Part shown: one piece after another, positions 55,482-64,000 of the stretch | Numbering within the stretch: position 1 is the first letter of the stretch | How the letters are laid out: every line of letters starts with the position of its first letter | DNA from: Phenylobacterium koreense | GTDB taxonomy: Bacteria > Pseudomonadota > Alphaproteobacteria > Caulobacterales > Caulobacteraceae | NCBI RefSeq assembly: GCF_040545335.1 | Contig: NZ_JBEPLU010000003.1 | Location: 310,001-374,000 of the forward strand | Direction of reading: 5' to 3' | Length of the DNA: 64,000 bases | Notes under the pieces: model-generated | Databases searched by the model: none | Told to the model about the DNA's origin: nothing | What the model saw: only the letters and a program-made list of their open reading frames with translations | Program-made: the position numbers and the translations under genes

Positions 55482-56270
55482 ATGCGGACCATCATGACCG
55501 GCCACATCGCAGCCATCTATCGCCATCCCGTCAAAGGCTTCACGCCCGAGCAGCTCAGCGGCGCAAACTTGACCGCCGGCGCCGCGTTCCCCTGCGATCG
55601 CCTGTTTGCGGTGGAGAACGGCCCGTCGGGCTTCGACCCAGCCGCGCCGGTTCACCTGCCCAAGCAGAAGTTCACGGTGCTGATGGCCATCGCCGACGTC
55701 GCCAAGGCCAGGACCCGCTACGACGAGGCGACCGGCGTCCTCACCGCGACCGCCGCCGGGCGGCCCGACTTCAAAGGCTCGCTCGGCGACGAGGCCGGCC
55801 AGGCCGCCTTCGCCGCCTGGCTTGCGGACCTGCTGGGCGAAGAGGCCCAGGGCGAGCTGAAGGTCGTGCAGGCCCCCGGCCACCAATTCACGGACCACCC
55901 GCTCGGCCACGTCTCGATCGTCAATCTCGCCAGCGTCCGCGACCTGGAGGCGCGCATCGGCCGCCCGGTCGATCCGCTCCGCTTCCGGGCCAATCTTTAT
56001 GTCGAGGGCTGGCCCGCCTGGGCCGAGACCAGGTGGGAGGGCCGCGAGCTGATGCTCGGCTTCGCCCGCGCCAAGGTCTTCAAGAACATCGTCCGCTGCG
56101 CCGCCACCCACGTGAATCCGGTCACCGCCGAGCGCGACCTGGACGTGGTCAAGGCGCTGTTCGACAACTACGGGCACATGAACCTCGGCATCTACGTCCA
56201 CGTTACCAACTCGGGGCCGATCGCCGTTGGCGACGCCTGCACCGCCCCAACCATGGAGTCCGCTGAATGA
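55482..56270 (+). CDS. MOSC-domain protein
   Basis: The 262-residue protein has an N-terminal MOSC beta-barrel domain (IAAIYRHPVKGFTPEQL, AFPCDRLFAVEN) and the C-terminal MOSC part FRANLYVEGWPAW and RCAATHVNPVTAERDLDVV with a conserved Cys. MOSC proteins carry sulfur or molybdenum cofactor ligands, as in YcbX-type amidoxime reductases. ATG 55482 is used; ATG 55494 is equally possible. Its stop codon overlaps the prmC start as ATGA. Confidence 0.87.
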   Translation: MRTIMTGHIAAIYRHPVKGFTPEQLSGANLTAGAAFPCDRLFAVENGPSGFDPAAPVHLPKQKFTVLMAIADVAKARTRYDEATGVLTATAAGRPDFKGSLGDEAGQAAFAAWLADLLGEEAQGELKVVQAPGHQFTDHPLGHVSIVNLASVRDLEARIGRPVDPLRFRANLYVEGWPAWAETRWEGRELMLGFARAKVFKNIVRCAATHVNPVTAERDLDVVKALFDNYGHMNLGIYVHVTNSGPIAVGDACTAPTMESAE

Positions 56271-57136
56271 GCCTCACCCTGCTCCAGGCATGGCAGTCGG
56301 CGAAGCAACGGCTCGAAGCGGTGGGCCTGACCGGGCCGGTGATCGACGCGCGCCTGCTGGTCGAGGCCGCCGCCGGCGCCAGCCGCGCCGACATTGTCAC
56401 CGATCCCTATCGGGCGCTGACGCCCCAGCAGGAAGAGATCCTCGCCGACTATGTGGCCCGTCGCGAACGCCGCGAGCCGGTGAGCCATATCCTCGGCCGC
56501 AAGGGCTTCTGGAAGGTGATGCTGGCGGTCAACGCCGACGTGCTGACCCCGCGGCCCGAAACCGAGGTCATCGTCGACTACGTCCTCAAGCAGTTCCCCG
56601 AAGGCATGGCCTTCAACATCCTCGATCTGGGCGTCGGCTCAGGCGCGATCGTCCTGTCGATCCTCGCCGAGCGACCGGCCGCCAAGGGCCTGGCCACCGA
56701 CATCTCGGACGAAGCCCTGGCCATTGCGCGCGAGAACGCCGCCAATCTCGGCCTGGCTTCCCGGGTCGCCTTCGCCCGCGGCGACTGGACCAGCGGTCTG
56801 GCCGACGAGAGCTTCGACGTGGTCGTCTCCAACCCGCCCTACATCGCCAGCGAGGTCATCGAGACCCTCGATCCCGAGGTGAGGCAATACGACCCACGCA
56901 TCGCCCTGGATGGCGGCATGGACGGTCTGGACGCCTATCGCAACCTGGCGCCGGAAATCATGCGCGTCCTCAAGCCCGGCGGCCTGTTCGCCGTGGAAAT
57001 CGGCTTTGACCAAAAGGAAGCGGTGGAAGCGCTGTTCAATCAGGCCGGCGCAAGCGACGTCTGGACGATCAAAGACTTGTCCACCCACGATCGTGTCGTG
57101 GTTGGGACGAAAAACCCCTTGGAAACCCGTAAGTGA
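56267..57136 (+). CDS. prmC: Release factor glutamine methyltransferase PrmC
   Basis: The 289-residue enzyme methylates the Gln of the GGQ motif in RF1 and RF2. It has the SAM-binding ILDLGVGSGAIVLSI and the glutamine-site NPPY at residues 189-192 in VVVSNPPYIAS, followed by NLAPEIMRVLKPGG. Its presence close to prfA, its substrate, is a common arrangement. ATG 56267 overlaps the MOSC gene stop by 4 bases, so the two are probably co-translated. Confidence 0.95.
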   Translation: MSLTLLQAWQSAKQRLEAVGLTGPVIDARLLVEAAAGASRADIVTDPYRALTPQQEEILADYVARRERREPVSHILGRKGFWKVMLAVNADVLTPRPETEVIVDYVLKQFPEGMAFNILDLGVGSGAIVLSILAERPAAKGLATDISDEALAIARENAANLGLASRVAFARGDWTSGLADESFDVVVSNPPYIASEVIETLDPEVRQYDPRIALDGGMDGLDAYRNLAPEIMRVLKPGGLFAVEIGFDQKEAVEALFNQAGASDVWTIKDLSTHDRVVVGTKNPLETRK

Positions 57137-57385
57137 ATCGCTAAGTCTTTATCTCGTCTCCACCCAATTCGCCGGTGCTAGAGGTCTCGGACGCCCTGGA
57201 AGCCAGGACGGACAACCGCATCGGCAGGCGCGCAGGCTTTGCGTGTCTCGCGCCTCAAGCCCAGGGCGGATGACGGAGAACACTTACGTCTTCAACACGG
57301 ACTAACGGGCGGAACGGCCCGACCAAGGCGAGAGGATAAACCGCCTGCTCATCGGCCAAGGGCCGAGGCGGCGGCGATATAACGA
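57137..57385. other. 249-bp intergenic region between prmC and the DUF4167 gene
   Basis: No reading frame here is supportable. GC-rich stretches near 57175-57290 could fold (for example GCAGGCTTTGCGTGTCTCGCGCCT), but there is no conserved RNA family I can recognise. GAGAGG followed by AACGA lies shortly before the DUF4167 start, so the right end is its leader. Confidence 0.4.
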
Positions 57386-58378
57386 ATGAGAGATTTCAAG
57401 GGCATGAAGCGCCAGCGTGGCCGCAATCGCGGTGGCGGTGGCAAGCCGCAACAGCAGAACGCCAACCGCGCCTTCGACTCGAATGGTCCCGATGGCGTGA
57501 AGGTGCGCGGCAACGCCCAGCACGTCTTCGAAAAATACCAGCAGCTCGCGCGGGACGCGTCGTCCTCGGGCGACCGCGTGCTGGCCGAGAACTACCTGCA
57601 GCACGCCGAGCACTATTTCCGGGTCGTGCGCGCCATGCAGCCGACCAAGCCCGCGGCCGAGATCCTCGGCCGTGACAACTATTCCGGCGGCCTCGACATC
57701 GACTTCGAGGACGAAAGCGGCGCCCAGGCCGCGGCCGAGGCAGAAGCCGCCGCGGCGGCCGATAACGAGACCTCGGAAGGCGAAGAAGGCCAGCAGCCCC
57801 GCGGCGAGCGCTGGCGCGACCGCGACGACCGCCAACGGGATGACCGTCAGCGCGACGACCGCCCGCGCGGCGACCGTTTCGAAGGCCGCAATCGTGACCG
57901 GGACCGCGACCGTTGGCGCGACCGCGACGACCGCCGCAACGACGACCGCCCCCGCGATGAGCGTCGTGACGAACGGCAACGTGACGACCGCCCACGCGAT
58001 GACCGTCAGCGCGACGATCGCCCGCGCGGCGAACGCGAAGATCGCCGCGACCGCGACGACCGCCAGCGCGACCGCTACGAAGGCCGCCGCGACCGCGAAG
58101 AGCGGGGCGAGCGCCAGGAGCGCGATCCCCTGGCCGTGGTCGAACCGCAGGCCGCCGCGCCGCTGGCCAGCGAAACGCCCTCCCCCGCCCCCGTGCTGCG
58201 CGACGAGGACGGCGGCGAAAGCCACGCCCCGGCCTTCCTGAAGGCGCCCCGCGCACCGCGCGCACCCAAGGCCGAAGCTTCAGCCGACGGTGAGGAAAAG
58301 CCGAAAACCCGCCGCCGCCGCGCCCCGCGCAGCTTCGAAGGCGGCGAGGCCTCCTCGAACGAAACCGAAGAAGCCTAA
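57386..58378 (+). CDS. DUF4167 protein with Arg/Asp-rich repeats
   Basis: The 330-residue protein has an N-terminal basic part MKRQRGRNRGGGGKPQQQN and a DUF4167 domain (residues about 30-100: NAQHVFEKYQQLARDASSSG, NYLQHAEHYFRVVRAM). A low-complexity region of RDRDDR and RQRDDRPR units follows, to about residue 245. The repeats are present in the DNA at about 57820-58120. DUF4167 often follows prfA-prmC in alphaproteobacteria and may bind RNA, which the basic N-terminus would fit; this is inference. Confidence 0.85.
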   Translation: MRDFKGMKRQRGRNRGGGGKPQQQNANRAFDSNGPDGVKVRGNAQHVFEKYQQLARDASSSGDRVLAENYLQHAEHYFRVVRAMQPTKPAAEILGRDNYSGGLDIDFEDESGAQAAAEAEAAAAADNETSEGEEGQQPRGERWRDRDDRQRDDRQRDDRPRGDRFEGRNRDRDRDRWRDRDDRRNDDRPRDERRDERQRDDRPRDDRQRDDRPRGEREDRRDRDDRQRDRYEGRRDREERGERQERDPLAVVEPQAAAPLASETPSPAPVLRDEDGGESHAPAFLKAPRAPRAPKAEASADGEEKPKTRRRRAPRSFEGGEASSNETEEA

Positions 58379-58385
58379 GACGACC

Positions 58386-58411
58386 AACCCCTCCCTAGCG
58401 GAGGGGTTTTT
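58386..58411 (+). terminator. Terminator of the DUF4167 gene
   Basis: AACCCCTCC (58386-58394) pairs perfectly with GGAGGGGTT (58400-58408) around CTAGC, and T-rich sequence follows. It lies eight bases after the stop. Confidence 0.9.
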
Positions 58412-58431
58412 CGTTTTCCGAGCCAACGAGA

Positions 58432-58479
58432 TCCCCACTGGGGGAGGCGGATCGGCGCGAAGCGCCCAGGCGGAGGGGG
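58432..58479. repeat. Dispersed CTCCCC/GGGGAG palindromic repeat, copy C
   Basis: TCCCCACTGGGGGA is a hairpin followed by GGCGG, an inner hairpin GGCGCGAAGCGCC, and CGGAGGGGG. Block order matches copies A and B. It lies between the convergent DUF4167 gene and the zinc-type receptor gene. Confidence 0.65.
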
Positions 58480-58506
58480 CCGCGAAGCCCCCCCAAGGCT
58501 CGCGAC

Positions 58507-60546
58507 CTAGAACTTGTACCCGACGCCGACCCGGAAGTTGCGGCCCGGCAGCGGCGCGAGGTCCTTCAGGAACGAGGCGTGCTCCCGCGCCTCGGTGTTC
58601 GTCAGGTTTCTGGCGTCCAGGTAGATCTTGAGGTTCTTGTCCTTGAACGGCGAAGCGGTGATCGAGGCGTTCAGCATGCGATAGCTGTCGGTGGGCAGTT
58701 CGAAGTCGGCCACGCGATCCTGCTTGCCGACCTGGCGCAGCTCCAGCTTGCCGGTCCACCAGCCGCCGTCGAAGACCGCCCGGCCGGTCGCCGACCACGG
58801 CGGAATGCGGGCCGGCGCGCCGCGATCGGTATCGCCATGGACGTAGTCGGCGGCGCCTTCCAGCGAGAAGCTCCGGTCGCCGTCTTCCCAAAGGCGATAG
58901 GAGACCTCGGCCTCCGCGCCATAGAAGGTCGCGTCGGTCTGGACGGAGTCGAAGATCGCAAAGCCGGTCTCCTCATCGTCCACGCCCCTCGGGCGCAGAT
59001 CGATGAAGCCGTCGTACTTCACGTAGAAGGCGTGAATGTCGGAGTTCCAGCGGCCGGCGCCGTAGTGGACCGTTCCGTCCAGCGAGTACGAGACTTCCGA
59101 ATCCAGGTTCGGATCGCCCGCCTCGAAGCCGCGGGTTGCGGCGTGGGCGCCGTTGGCGAAGAGCTCCGCTTCGGTCGGCGCACGAGCGGCGCGCGAGGCG
59201 CTCAGACCGAGGAACCAACCCTCGGCTGGCCGCATGAAGGCGCCGACGCTGGCCGAAAAGTTCGTGAAGTCCTTCGACGTCTCTTCGGTCTCGATTTCAC
59301 GCCGATCGAGGCGCAGGCCGCCCTCGACACCCCAGCTGTCGCGATCGAGGCGCTGCAGGGTGAAGACGCCGAGCTCGCGGGTCTTCGTTCCAGGCACGTA
59401 CGCCTCGTCGCCGACGGCGTCGAGGTTGCGCGACAGGGCCTGGAAACCCACCGCGCCCTGCCAGCCGTTCCGCTCCTTCTGCACCAGTTCGGCGCGGCCT
59501 TCCCAGCCGTCCGACAGAAAGCGGGTGCCCACCTCGCCGCCCTCGATCTCGGCATGCTCGTACTCCGCATAGCCGGCCGAGACCTTGAGCTGGTTGAAGA
59601 TGCCGAGGTCGAAGTTCAGGCCGCCGCGCAGGTCGTAGCGCGTCTGCTCCAGGTCGATCAGGACGCCGCCGGATTCTTCCTCGGCGGCATGATCGTGGCC
59701 CTCATGCCCCTCTTCCTCGTGCTCATGGGAGTGCCCGGGCACGCCGTACTGTGAGTCCGTCCGCTTCACGGCCACGCCGAGGAAGCCGTTGTCGCCCACA
59801 TAGGAGACGCCGCCGCCGTAGGCCTTCAGGTCCACCGAGGTGTTGGCCACGGTGGAGTTGTCCGGTCCCGGGAACGCTTCACCGTCGGCCGCCATCGCCC
59901 GGCGCGACTCCGGCGGAACCGGCACGTCGTAGTCCTGGCTCTTGCGCTGCATGCCGTCGAGGCTGAACACCCAGTTGCCGACGCCGGCCTTCAGCGCGCC
60001 GGAGACCGAGGTCCCGTCATCGACGCTGGTGGCCGAGACCAGCCCCCGCCCGTGGATCCCCTTCACGCGGGTGCTCGAAATCCGGTCGTCGATGATGTTG
60101 ACGATGCCGCCGATGGCCGAGCCGCCATAGGCCAGGGCCGAGGGCCCGCGCAGCACCTCGATCCGCTCGGCCTCCTGCGGGTCGTTGGCCACCTGGTGGT
60201 CGGGCGACAGGGCCGAGGCGTCGATCATTCCAACGCCATTGCTCAGCACCATGACCCGTGGACCGGCCAGGCCCCGGATCACCGGCCGGCTGGCGCCCGG
60301 ACCGAAGAAGGTCGAGCGCACGCCCGGGAGGCCCGAGAGCATGTCGCCCACGCCCGCCGACGGCGCGGCGGCCAGGTCCTCGCGCTTCATCACCTCGACG
60401 CTGGTGGTCACCGAGTCCATTGAGACCACATAAGGGGCCGCCGAAACCACGACCTCCGAGACCTCCTTGGGCGCATCCGCCGCCCAGCTCGGCGAGGCCA
60501 TCAGGACTGCGAGGCCGCTCGCCGCGAACAGGTAGGTCTTGGTCAT
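58507..60546 (-). CDS. TonB-dependent receptor, probably for zinc (ZnuD-like)
   Basis: The 679-residue protein has a signal peptide ending PSWAADAP, a TonB box KEVSEVVVSAAP, a plug domain (VGDMLSGLPGVRSTFFGPGA and VIRGLAGPRVMVLSNGVG), and a barrel with the usual final NFRVGVGYKF. An extracellular loop carries the run GHSHEHEEEGHEGHDHAAEE, typical of zinc-binding ZnuD receptors. It is divergent from a Fur/Zur regulator, with a palindromic operator between. Zinc is the most likely ligand, nickel or cobalt is possible. Confidence 0.9.
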   Translation of the reverse strand: MTKTYLFAASGLAVLMASPSWAADAPKEVSEVVVSAAPYVVSMDSVTTSVEVMKREDLAAAPSAGVGDMLSGLPGVRSTFFGPGASRPVIRGLAGPRVMVLSNGVGMIDASALSPDHQVANDPQEAERIEVLRGPSALAYGGSAIGGIVNIIDDRISSTRVKGIHGRGLVSATSVDDGTSVSGALKAGVGNWVFSLDGMQRKSQDYDVPVPPESRRAMAADGEAFPGPDNSTVANTSVDLKAYGGGVSYVGDNGFLGVAVKRTDSQYGVPGHSHEHEEEGHEGHDHAAEEESGGVLIDLEQTRYDLRGGLNFDLGIFNQLKVSAGYAEYEHAEIEGGEVGTRFLSDGWEGRAELVQKERNGWQGAVGFQALSRNLDAVGDEAYVPGTKTRELGVFTLQRLDRDSWGVEGGLRLDRREIETEETSKDFTNFSASVGAFMRPAEGWFLGLSASRAARAPTEAELFANGAHAATRGFEAGDPNLDSEVSYSLDGTVHYGAGRWNSDIHAFYVKYDGFIDLRPRGVDDEETGFAIFDSVQTDATFYGAEAEVSYRLWEDGDRSFSLEGAADYVHGDTDRGAPARIPPWSATGRAVFDGGWWTGKLELRQVGKQDRVADFELPTDSYRMLNASITASPFKDKNLKIYLDARNLTNTEAREHASFLKDLAPLPGRNFRVGVGYKF

Positions 60547-60601
60547 GGTATGTTTCTCTGGGCCTTGAAAACGGCCCGCCCCGTTACGAAATATCGCTTG
60601 C

Positions 60602-60616
60602 TGTTATGAGATAACA
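60602..60616. promoter_or_regulatory. Candidate Zur operator
   Basis: TGTTAT-GAG-ATAACA is a perfect 6-bp inverted repeat in the 129-bp gap between the divergent receptor and regulator genes. Its core matches the TGTTATNNNATAACA-type sites of alphaproteobacterial Zur. It lies 56 bases from the receptor start and 60 from the regulator start, so it could control both. Confidence 0.65.
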
Positions 60617-60675
60617 TAACCAGTCGTCAAGCACCTTAGCTTGCGAACCGTCCTCAAGGCCGTTAGCGAGAGGTT

Positions 60676-61158
60676 ATGGGCACCGAGTGTCATCACGCCG
60701 ATGGCGCACATCCTGGCCTGAAGGGCCCCGCGCTGAGCCACGCCCTGGCTCTGGCCGAGAGTCGTTGCGCCGTCACGCAGGAACGCCTGACCGCGCCGCG
60801 CCGGCGGGTGCTCGAGCTGCTGCTCGAAGCCAACGCGCCGCAGAAGGCCTACGACCTGATCGCCGCCTTCGGCGAGCACGGCGAACCGGCCAAACCCCCG
60901 ACTGTCTACCGGGCGCTGGAATTCCTGGAACGCCTCGGCTTCGCCCATCGGATCGAAAGCCTGAACGCCTACGTGCCCTGTCGCATGGACGGCAAGGGCC
61001 ACCGCGCCGCCTTCCTCATCTGCGACTGCTGCGGCGCCGCCGAGGAGTTCGAGCCCGACTTCTCCAGCCAGCTCGCCGCCGCCCAGCAGGCCGGCTACCA
61101 GGTCTCCACGATCACCCTCGAAGCCCGCGGCCGCTGCGCCGCCTGCCGCGAAAGCTGA
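60676..61158 (+). CDS. zur: Fur-family metalloregulator, probable Zur
   Basis: The 160-residue protein has the Fur winged helix (LTAPRRRVLELLLEANAPQKAYDLI and KPPTVYRALEFLERLGFAHR) and a dimerisation domain with two CxxC pairs, CDCCGA and CAAC, that bind structural zinc. The N-terminus is His- and Cys-containing (ECHHADGAH). Zur is favoured over Fur because of the neighbouring zinc-type receptor and the intergenic palindrome. ATG 60676 has GAGAGG upstream. Confidence 0.85.
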   Translation: MGTECHHADGAHPGLKGPALSHALALAESRCAVTQERLTAPRRRVLELLLEANAPQKAYDLIAAFGEHGEPAKPPTVYRALEFLERLGFAHRIESLNAYVPCRMDGKGHRAAFLICDCCGAAEEFEPDFSSQLAAAQQAGYQVSTITLEARGRCAACRES

Positions 61159-61201
61159 CAGCCGCCGCAGACGGACTCGCCGCGGGCCCCTCCCTGCACA
61201 C

Positions 61202-61687
61202 ATGCGTTCCGATCCCATGAGAAAGCGAATCTATCTCGATTGCGACGGCGTGCTCGCCGATTTCGACAGGGGTGCGGCGGCGATCCTGGGCCTTGCCCCC
61301 GACGCCTTCCAGAAGGCCCACGGGCCTGGCGAGTTCTGGAAGCGGCTGGCCCACGCGCCGGAATTCTTCGCCAATCTCGATCCCCTTCCCGACGCCATGG
61401 ACCTCTATGAGGCCGTGCGCCATCGCCGGCCGGTGATCCTGACCGGCCTGCCGCGGGGCAATTGGGCCGCGGCGCAGAAGCGGCGCTGGGCGGAGCGCCA
61501 CTTCCCGGGCGTGCCGATCATCACCACCATGGCCGCGCTCAAGCGCGAACACTGCCTGCCCGGCGACGCCCTGGTGGACGACCGCGACAAGCACCGCCAC
61601 CTCTGGGAGGCTGAAGGCGGCGTCTTCATCCACCACAAGAGCGCCGCGACCTCCATCGCCAGCCTGCGCGAGAAAGGCTTCATCTAG
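61202..61687 (+). CDS. HAD-superfamily 5'-nucleotidase-like hydrolase
   Basis: The 161-residue protein begins IYLDCDGVLADFDRGA, the DxDG HAD catalytic motif of the NT5C (5'(3')-deoxyribonucleotidase) type, and has VILTGLP with the motif II Thr and LVDDRDKHRH as motif III/IV. It probably removes phosphate from nucleotides; the substrate is not settled. ATG 61202 or ATG 61217 may be the start. It follows zur by 43 bases and may share its transcript. Confidence 0.82.
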   Translation: MRSDPMRKRIYLDCDGVLADFDRGAAAILGLAPDAFQKAHGPGEFWKRLAHAPEFFANLDPLPDAMDLYEAVRHRRPVILTGLPRGNWAAAQKRRWAERHFPGVPIITTMAALKREHCLPGDALVDDRDKHRHLWEAEGGVFIHHKSAATSIASLREKGFI

Positions 61688-61750
61688 GCCGGCGCTACGG
61701 CTCATGCGCATAAGTATCCGCTACGCTGAGACCAACCGCCGGAAAGCCCC

Positions 61751-62176
61751 GTGATCGAAGTCACGCCCTCCATCAGCATCGCCGAGGACGAGATCGTCGA
61801 GCGGTTTATCCGCGCGGCGGGGCCGGGCGGGCAGAACGTCAACAAGGTCTCGACCGCCGTCGAGCTGCGCTTCGACGTGAGGCGCTCGCCGTCCCTGCCG
61901 AACGACGTGGCGGTTCGCCTCATGCGGCTGGCGGGGCGCAAGATCACCCAGGATGGCGTGCTGGTCCTGACCGCCATGAAATTCCGCACCCAGGAACGCA
62001 ATCGCGCCGATGCGCTGGAGCGGCTTGTCGAGCTGATCCGCAAGGCTGCCGAGCCTCCGCCGCCCCCGCGGAAGAAGACCAAACCGACCCTCGCCTCCAA
62101 GAAAAGACGCCTGGAAGCCAAGACCCGCCGCGGCGGCGTGAAGGCCATGCGCGGAAAAGTGCGCGGCGACGATTAA
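61751..62176 (+). CDS. arfB: Alternative ribosome-rescue factor ArfB
   Basis: The 141-residue protein is a short release-factor relative: the GGQ motif (residues 26-28, in RAAGPGGQNVNKVSTAVELR) is present but the codon-recognition domains are not. A basic tail (KKTKPTLASKKRRLEAKTRR) follows, which inserts into the mRNA channel of stalled ribosomes. It frees ribosomes stuck on broken mRNAs by hydrolysing the peptidyl-tRNA. The Caulobacter homologue backs up tmRNA, which is also present in this window. The start is GTG. Confidence 0.93.
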   Translation: MIEVTPSISIAEDEIVERFIRAAGPGGQNVNKVSTAVELRFDVRRSPSLPNDVAVRLMRLAGRKITQDGVLVLTAMKFRTQERNRADALERLVELIRKAAEPPPPPRKKTKPTLASKKRRLEAKTRRGGVKAMRGKVRGDD

Positions 62177-62224
62177 GGCTCGCCCTTGGCGGCGACGCTC
62201 AGCTTTGCGTAATGTGCCCCCGCC

Positions 62225-62767
62225 ATGTCCTGGAAAAGTTCGCTAACCGCATCCGCCGTCCTCCTGTCGCTCGCCGCTTGCGCCCCGACCCTTGGACCCC
62301 CGCCGCCTCCGCCGCCCGGGAGCGGCGGTCCGCCGTCGGCCGGCGTGTTCCGCGCCGAGGACTTCTCCTGGTCGGCGGTGCCCGGCCAGGGCCGTGTCGT
62401 CGGCCGCCTGACCCATCGCTCCGGCCAGACCCGGTTTAGCTGCGCCGGGGCCGGCGTGGTGCTGACGCCGGAAACGCCCTGGACGCGCCGGCGCATGACC
62501 ATCCTCTACAAGTCGGCCGAGCGCTCCGCCCTGCCGGCCGAGGAAGTCCGCGCCCGCACGCCCTCGGCGCCCAGCGGCGACTACTCGGCCTTCGTCAAGC
62601 GCACCGTCTGCGACGCCGACAGCCGCTTCAGCTTCTCCGGCCTGGCCAACGGGGCCTGGTACGTGATCACGGTCGGCAAGCCGGTCGCGCCGGCCACCGG
62701 CGATGACATCGCCGTCATGCGGCGGATCGAGATCCGTGGCGGCCGCACGGTCAACGTCGAGCTCTAG
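62225..62767 (+). CDS. Lipoprotein of unknown function
   Basis: The 180-residue protein has a lipobox LAACAP near residue 19, a Pro-rich linker of about 12 residues (GPPPPPPPGSGGPPSAG), and a beta-rich domain: FSWSAVPGQGRVVGRLTHRS, FSCAGAGVVLTPETPW, and RFSFSGLANGAWYVITV. The last part resembles a carboxypeptidase regulatory-like beta-sandwich. It is probably anchored in the outer membrane. There is no recognised family. Confidence 0.75.
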   Translation: MSWKSSLTASAVLLSLAACAPTLGPPPPPPPGSGGPPSAGVFRAEDFSWSAVPGQGRVVGRLTHRSGQTRFSCAGAGVVLTPETPWTRRRMTILYKSAERSALPAEEVRARTPSAPSGDYSAFVKRTVCDADSRFSFSGLANGAWYVITVGKPVAPATGDDIAVMRRIEIRGGRTVNVEL

Positions 62768-62791
62768 GCTTCGCCCCAAGCGGAAACAAAA

Positions 62792-62819
62792 ACGCCCCGG
62801 ACGGCATCGTCCGGGGCGT
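62792..62819. terminator. Bidirectional terminator between the lipoprotein and clpB
   Basis: ACGCCCCGGAC (62792-62802) pairs perfectly with GTCCGGGGCGT (62809-62819) around a 6-base loop. An A-run precedes it and TTCG follows, so it can serve the convergent clpB gene on the minus strand especially well. Confidence 0.88.
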
Positions 62820-62839
62820 CTTCGTCTGTGGGCCCTGGC

Positions 62840-64000
<1,161 letters not shown>

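Noticed and set aside
57820..58120. CRISPR array suggested by tandem repeats
   Set aside because: The repeats are short, in frame, and encode Arg/Asp units of the DUF4167 protein; there are no spacers.

Overview
The window is GC-rich DNA from an alphaproteobacterium of the Caulobacter group. Three things show this: ctrA with CtrA-like and GANTC sites upstream, a flagellar operon in the Caulobacter order fliF-fliG-fliH(flbE)-fliN-flbD followed by flhA, and a circularly permuted two-piece tmRNA gene whose tag resembles that of Caulobacter. Phenylobacterium or a near relative is my best guess for the genus, but that is inference only. Nearly all of the window reads as ordinary chromosome. I found no integrase, transposase, CRISPR array, rRNA or ordinary tRNA.

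Layout. 1-6.9 kb: end of ilvN, an exported protein, aquaporin, a universal stress protein, then the split tmRNA gene directly followed by sspB (ClpXP adaptor), a thioesterase, a secreted caspase-fold protein and a membrane serine hydrolase. 7-14.3 kb: the flagellar operon (MS ring, C ring, export ATPase regulator, sigma-54 activator FlbD, export gate FlhA). 14.5-21.2 kb: a GNAT, an Rrf2 regulator with a thioredoxin-reductase-like partner, a DUF4282 membrane protein, convergent fliI-fliJ, a short-chain dehydrogenase, and ctrA. 21.3-36.2 kb: mostly envelope and metabolic functions (M28, M23 and S10 peptidases, YceI, a TonB receptor, ArsC, a double-TetR regulator, an alcohol dehydrogenase).

36.4-40.15 kb is the outlier. 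One gene of about 1,230 codons has clearly lower GC and different codon use from its neighbours. It encodes a reverse transcriptase fused to a C-terminal nitrilase-fold domain, the architecture of the UG1 group (defence-associated reverse transcriptase type 1, DRT1). It has its own sigma-70-like promoter and no partner gene. It is the best candidate for an unusual system here.

40.2-64 kb: an FkbM methyltransferase, ubiG, lysC, an MFS transporter, ptsP (Enzyme I-Ntr), a RodZ-like protein, a LOG-family hydrolase, ispG, two tandem paralogues of an unknown family, prfA with its methyltransferase prmC nearby, a DUF4167 protein with Arg/Asp repeats, a zinc-type TonB receptor divergent from a Fur/Zur regulator with a palindromic operator between them, the ribosome-rescue hydrolase arfB, and the 3' part of clpB. 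Translation quality control recurs through the window: tmRNA and SspB at one end, RF1, PrmC, ArfB and ClpB at the other.

Three kinds of dispersed palindromic repeat lie between genes. Two copies of an approximately 108-bp element are at 14.3 and 34.6 kb. Three copies of a CTCCCC/GGGGAG element are at 9.7, 17.0 and 58.4 kb. One AGAGCATTTT palindrome overlaps the 5' end of fliI. Two of these affect start-codon choice in flagellar genes.
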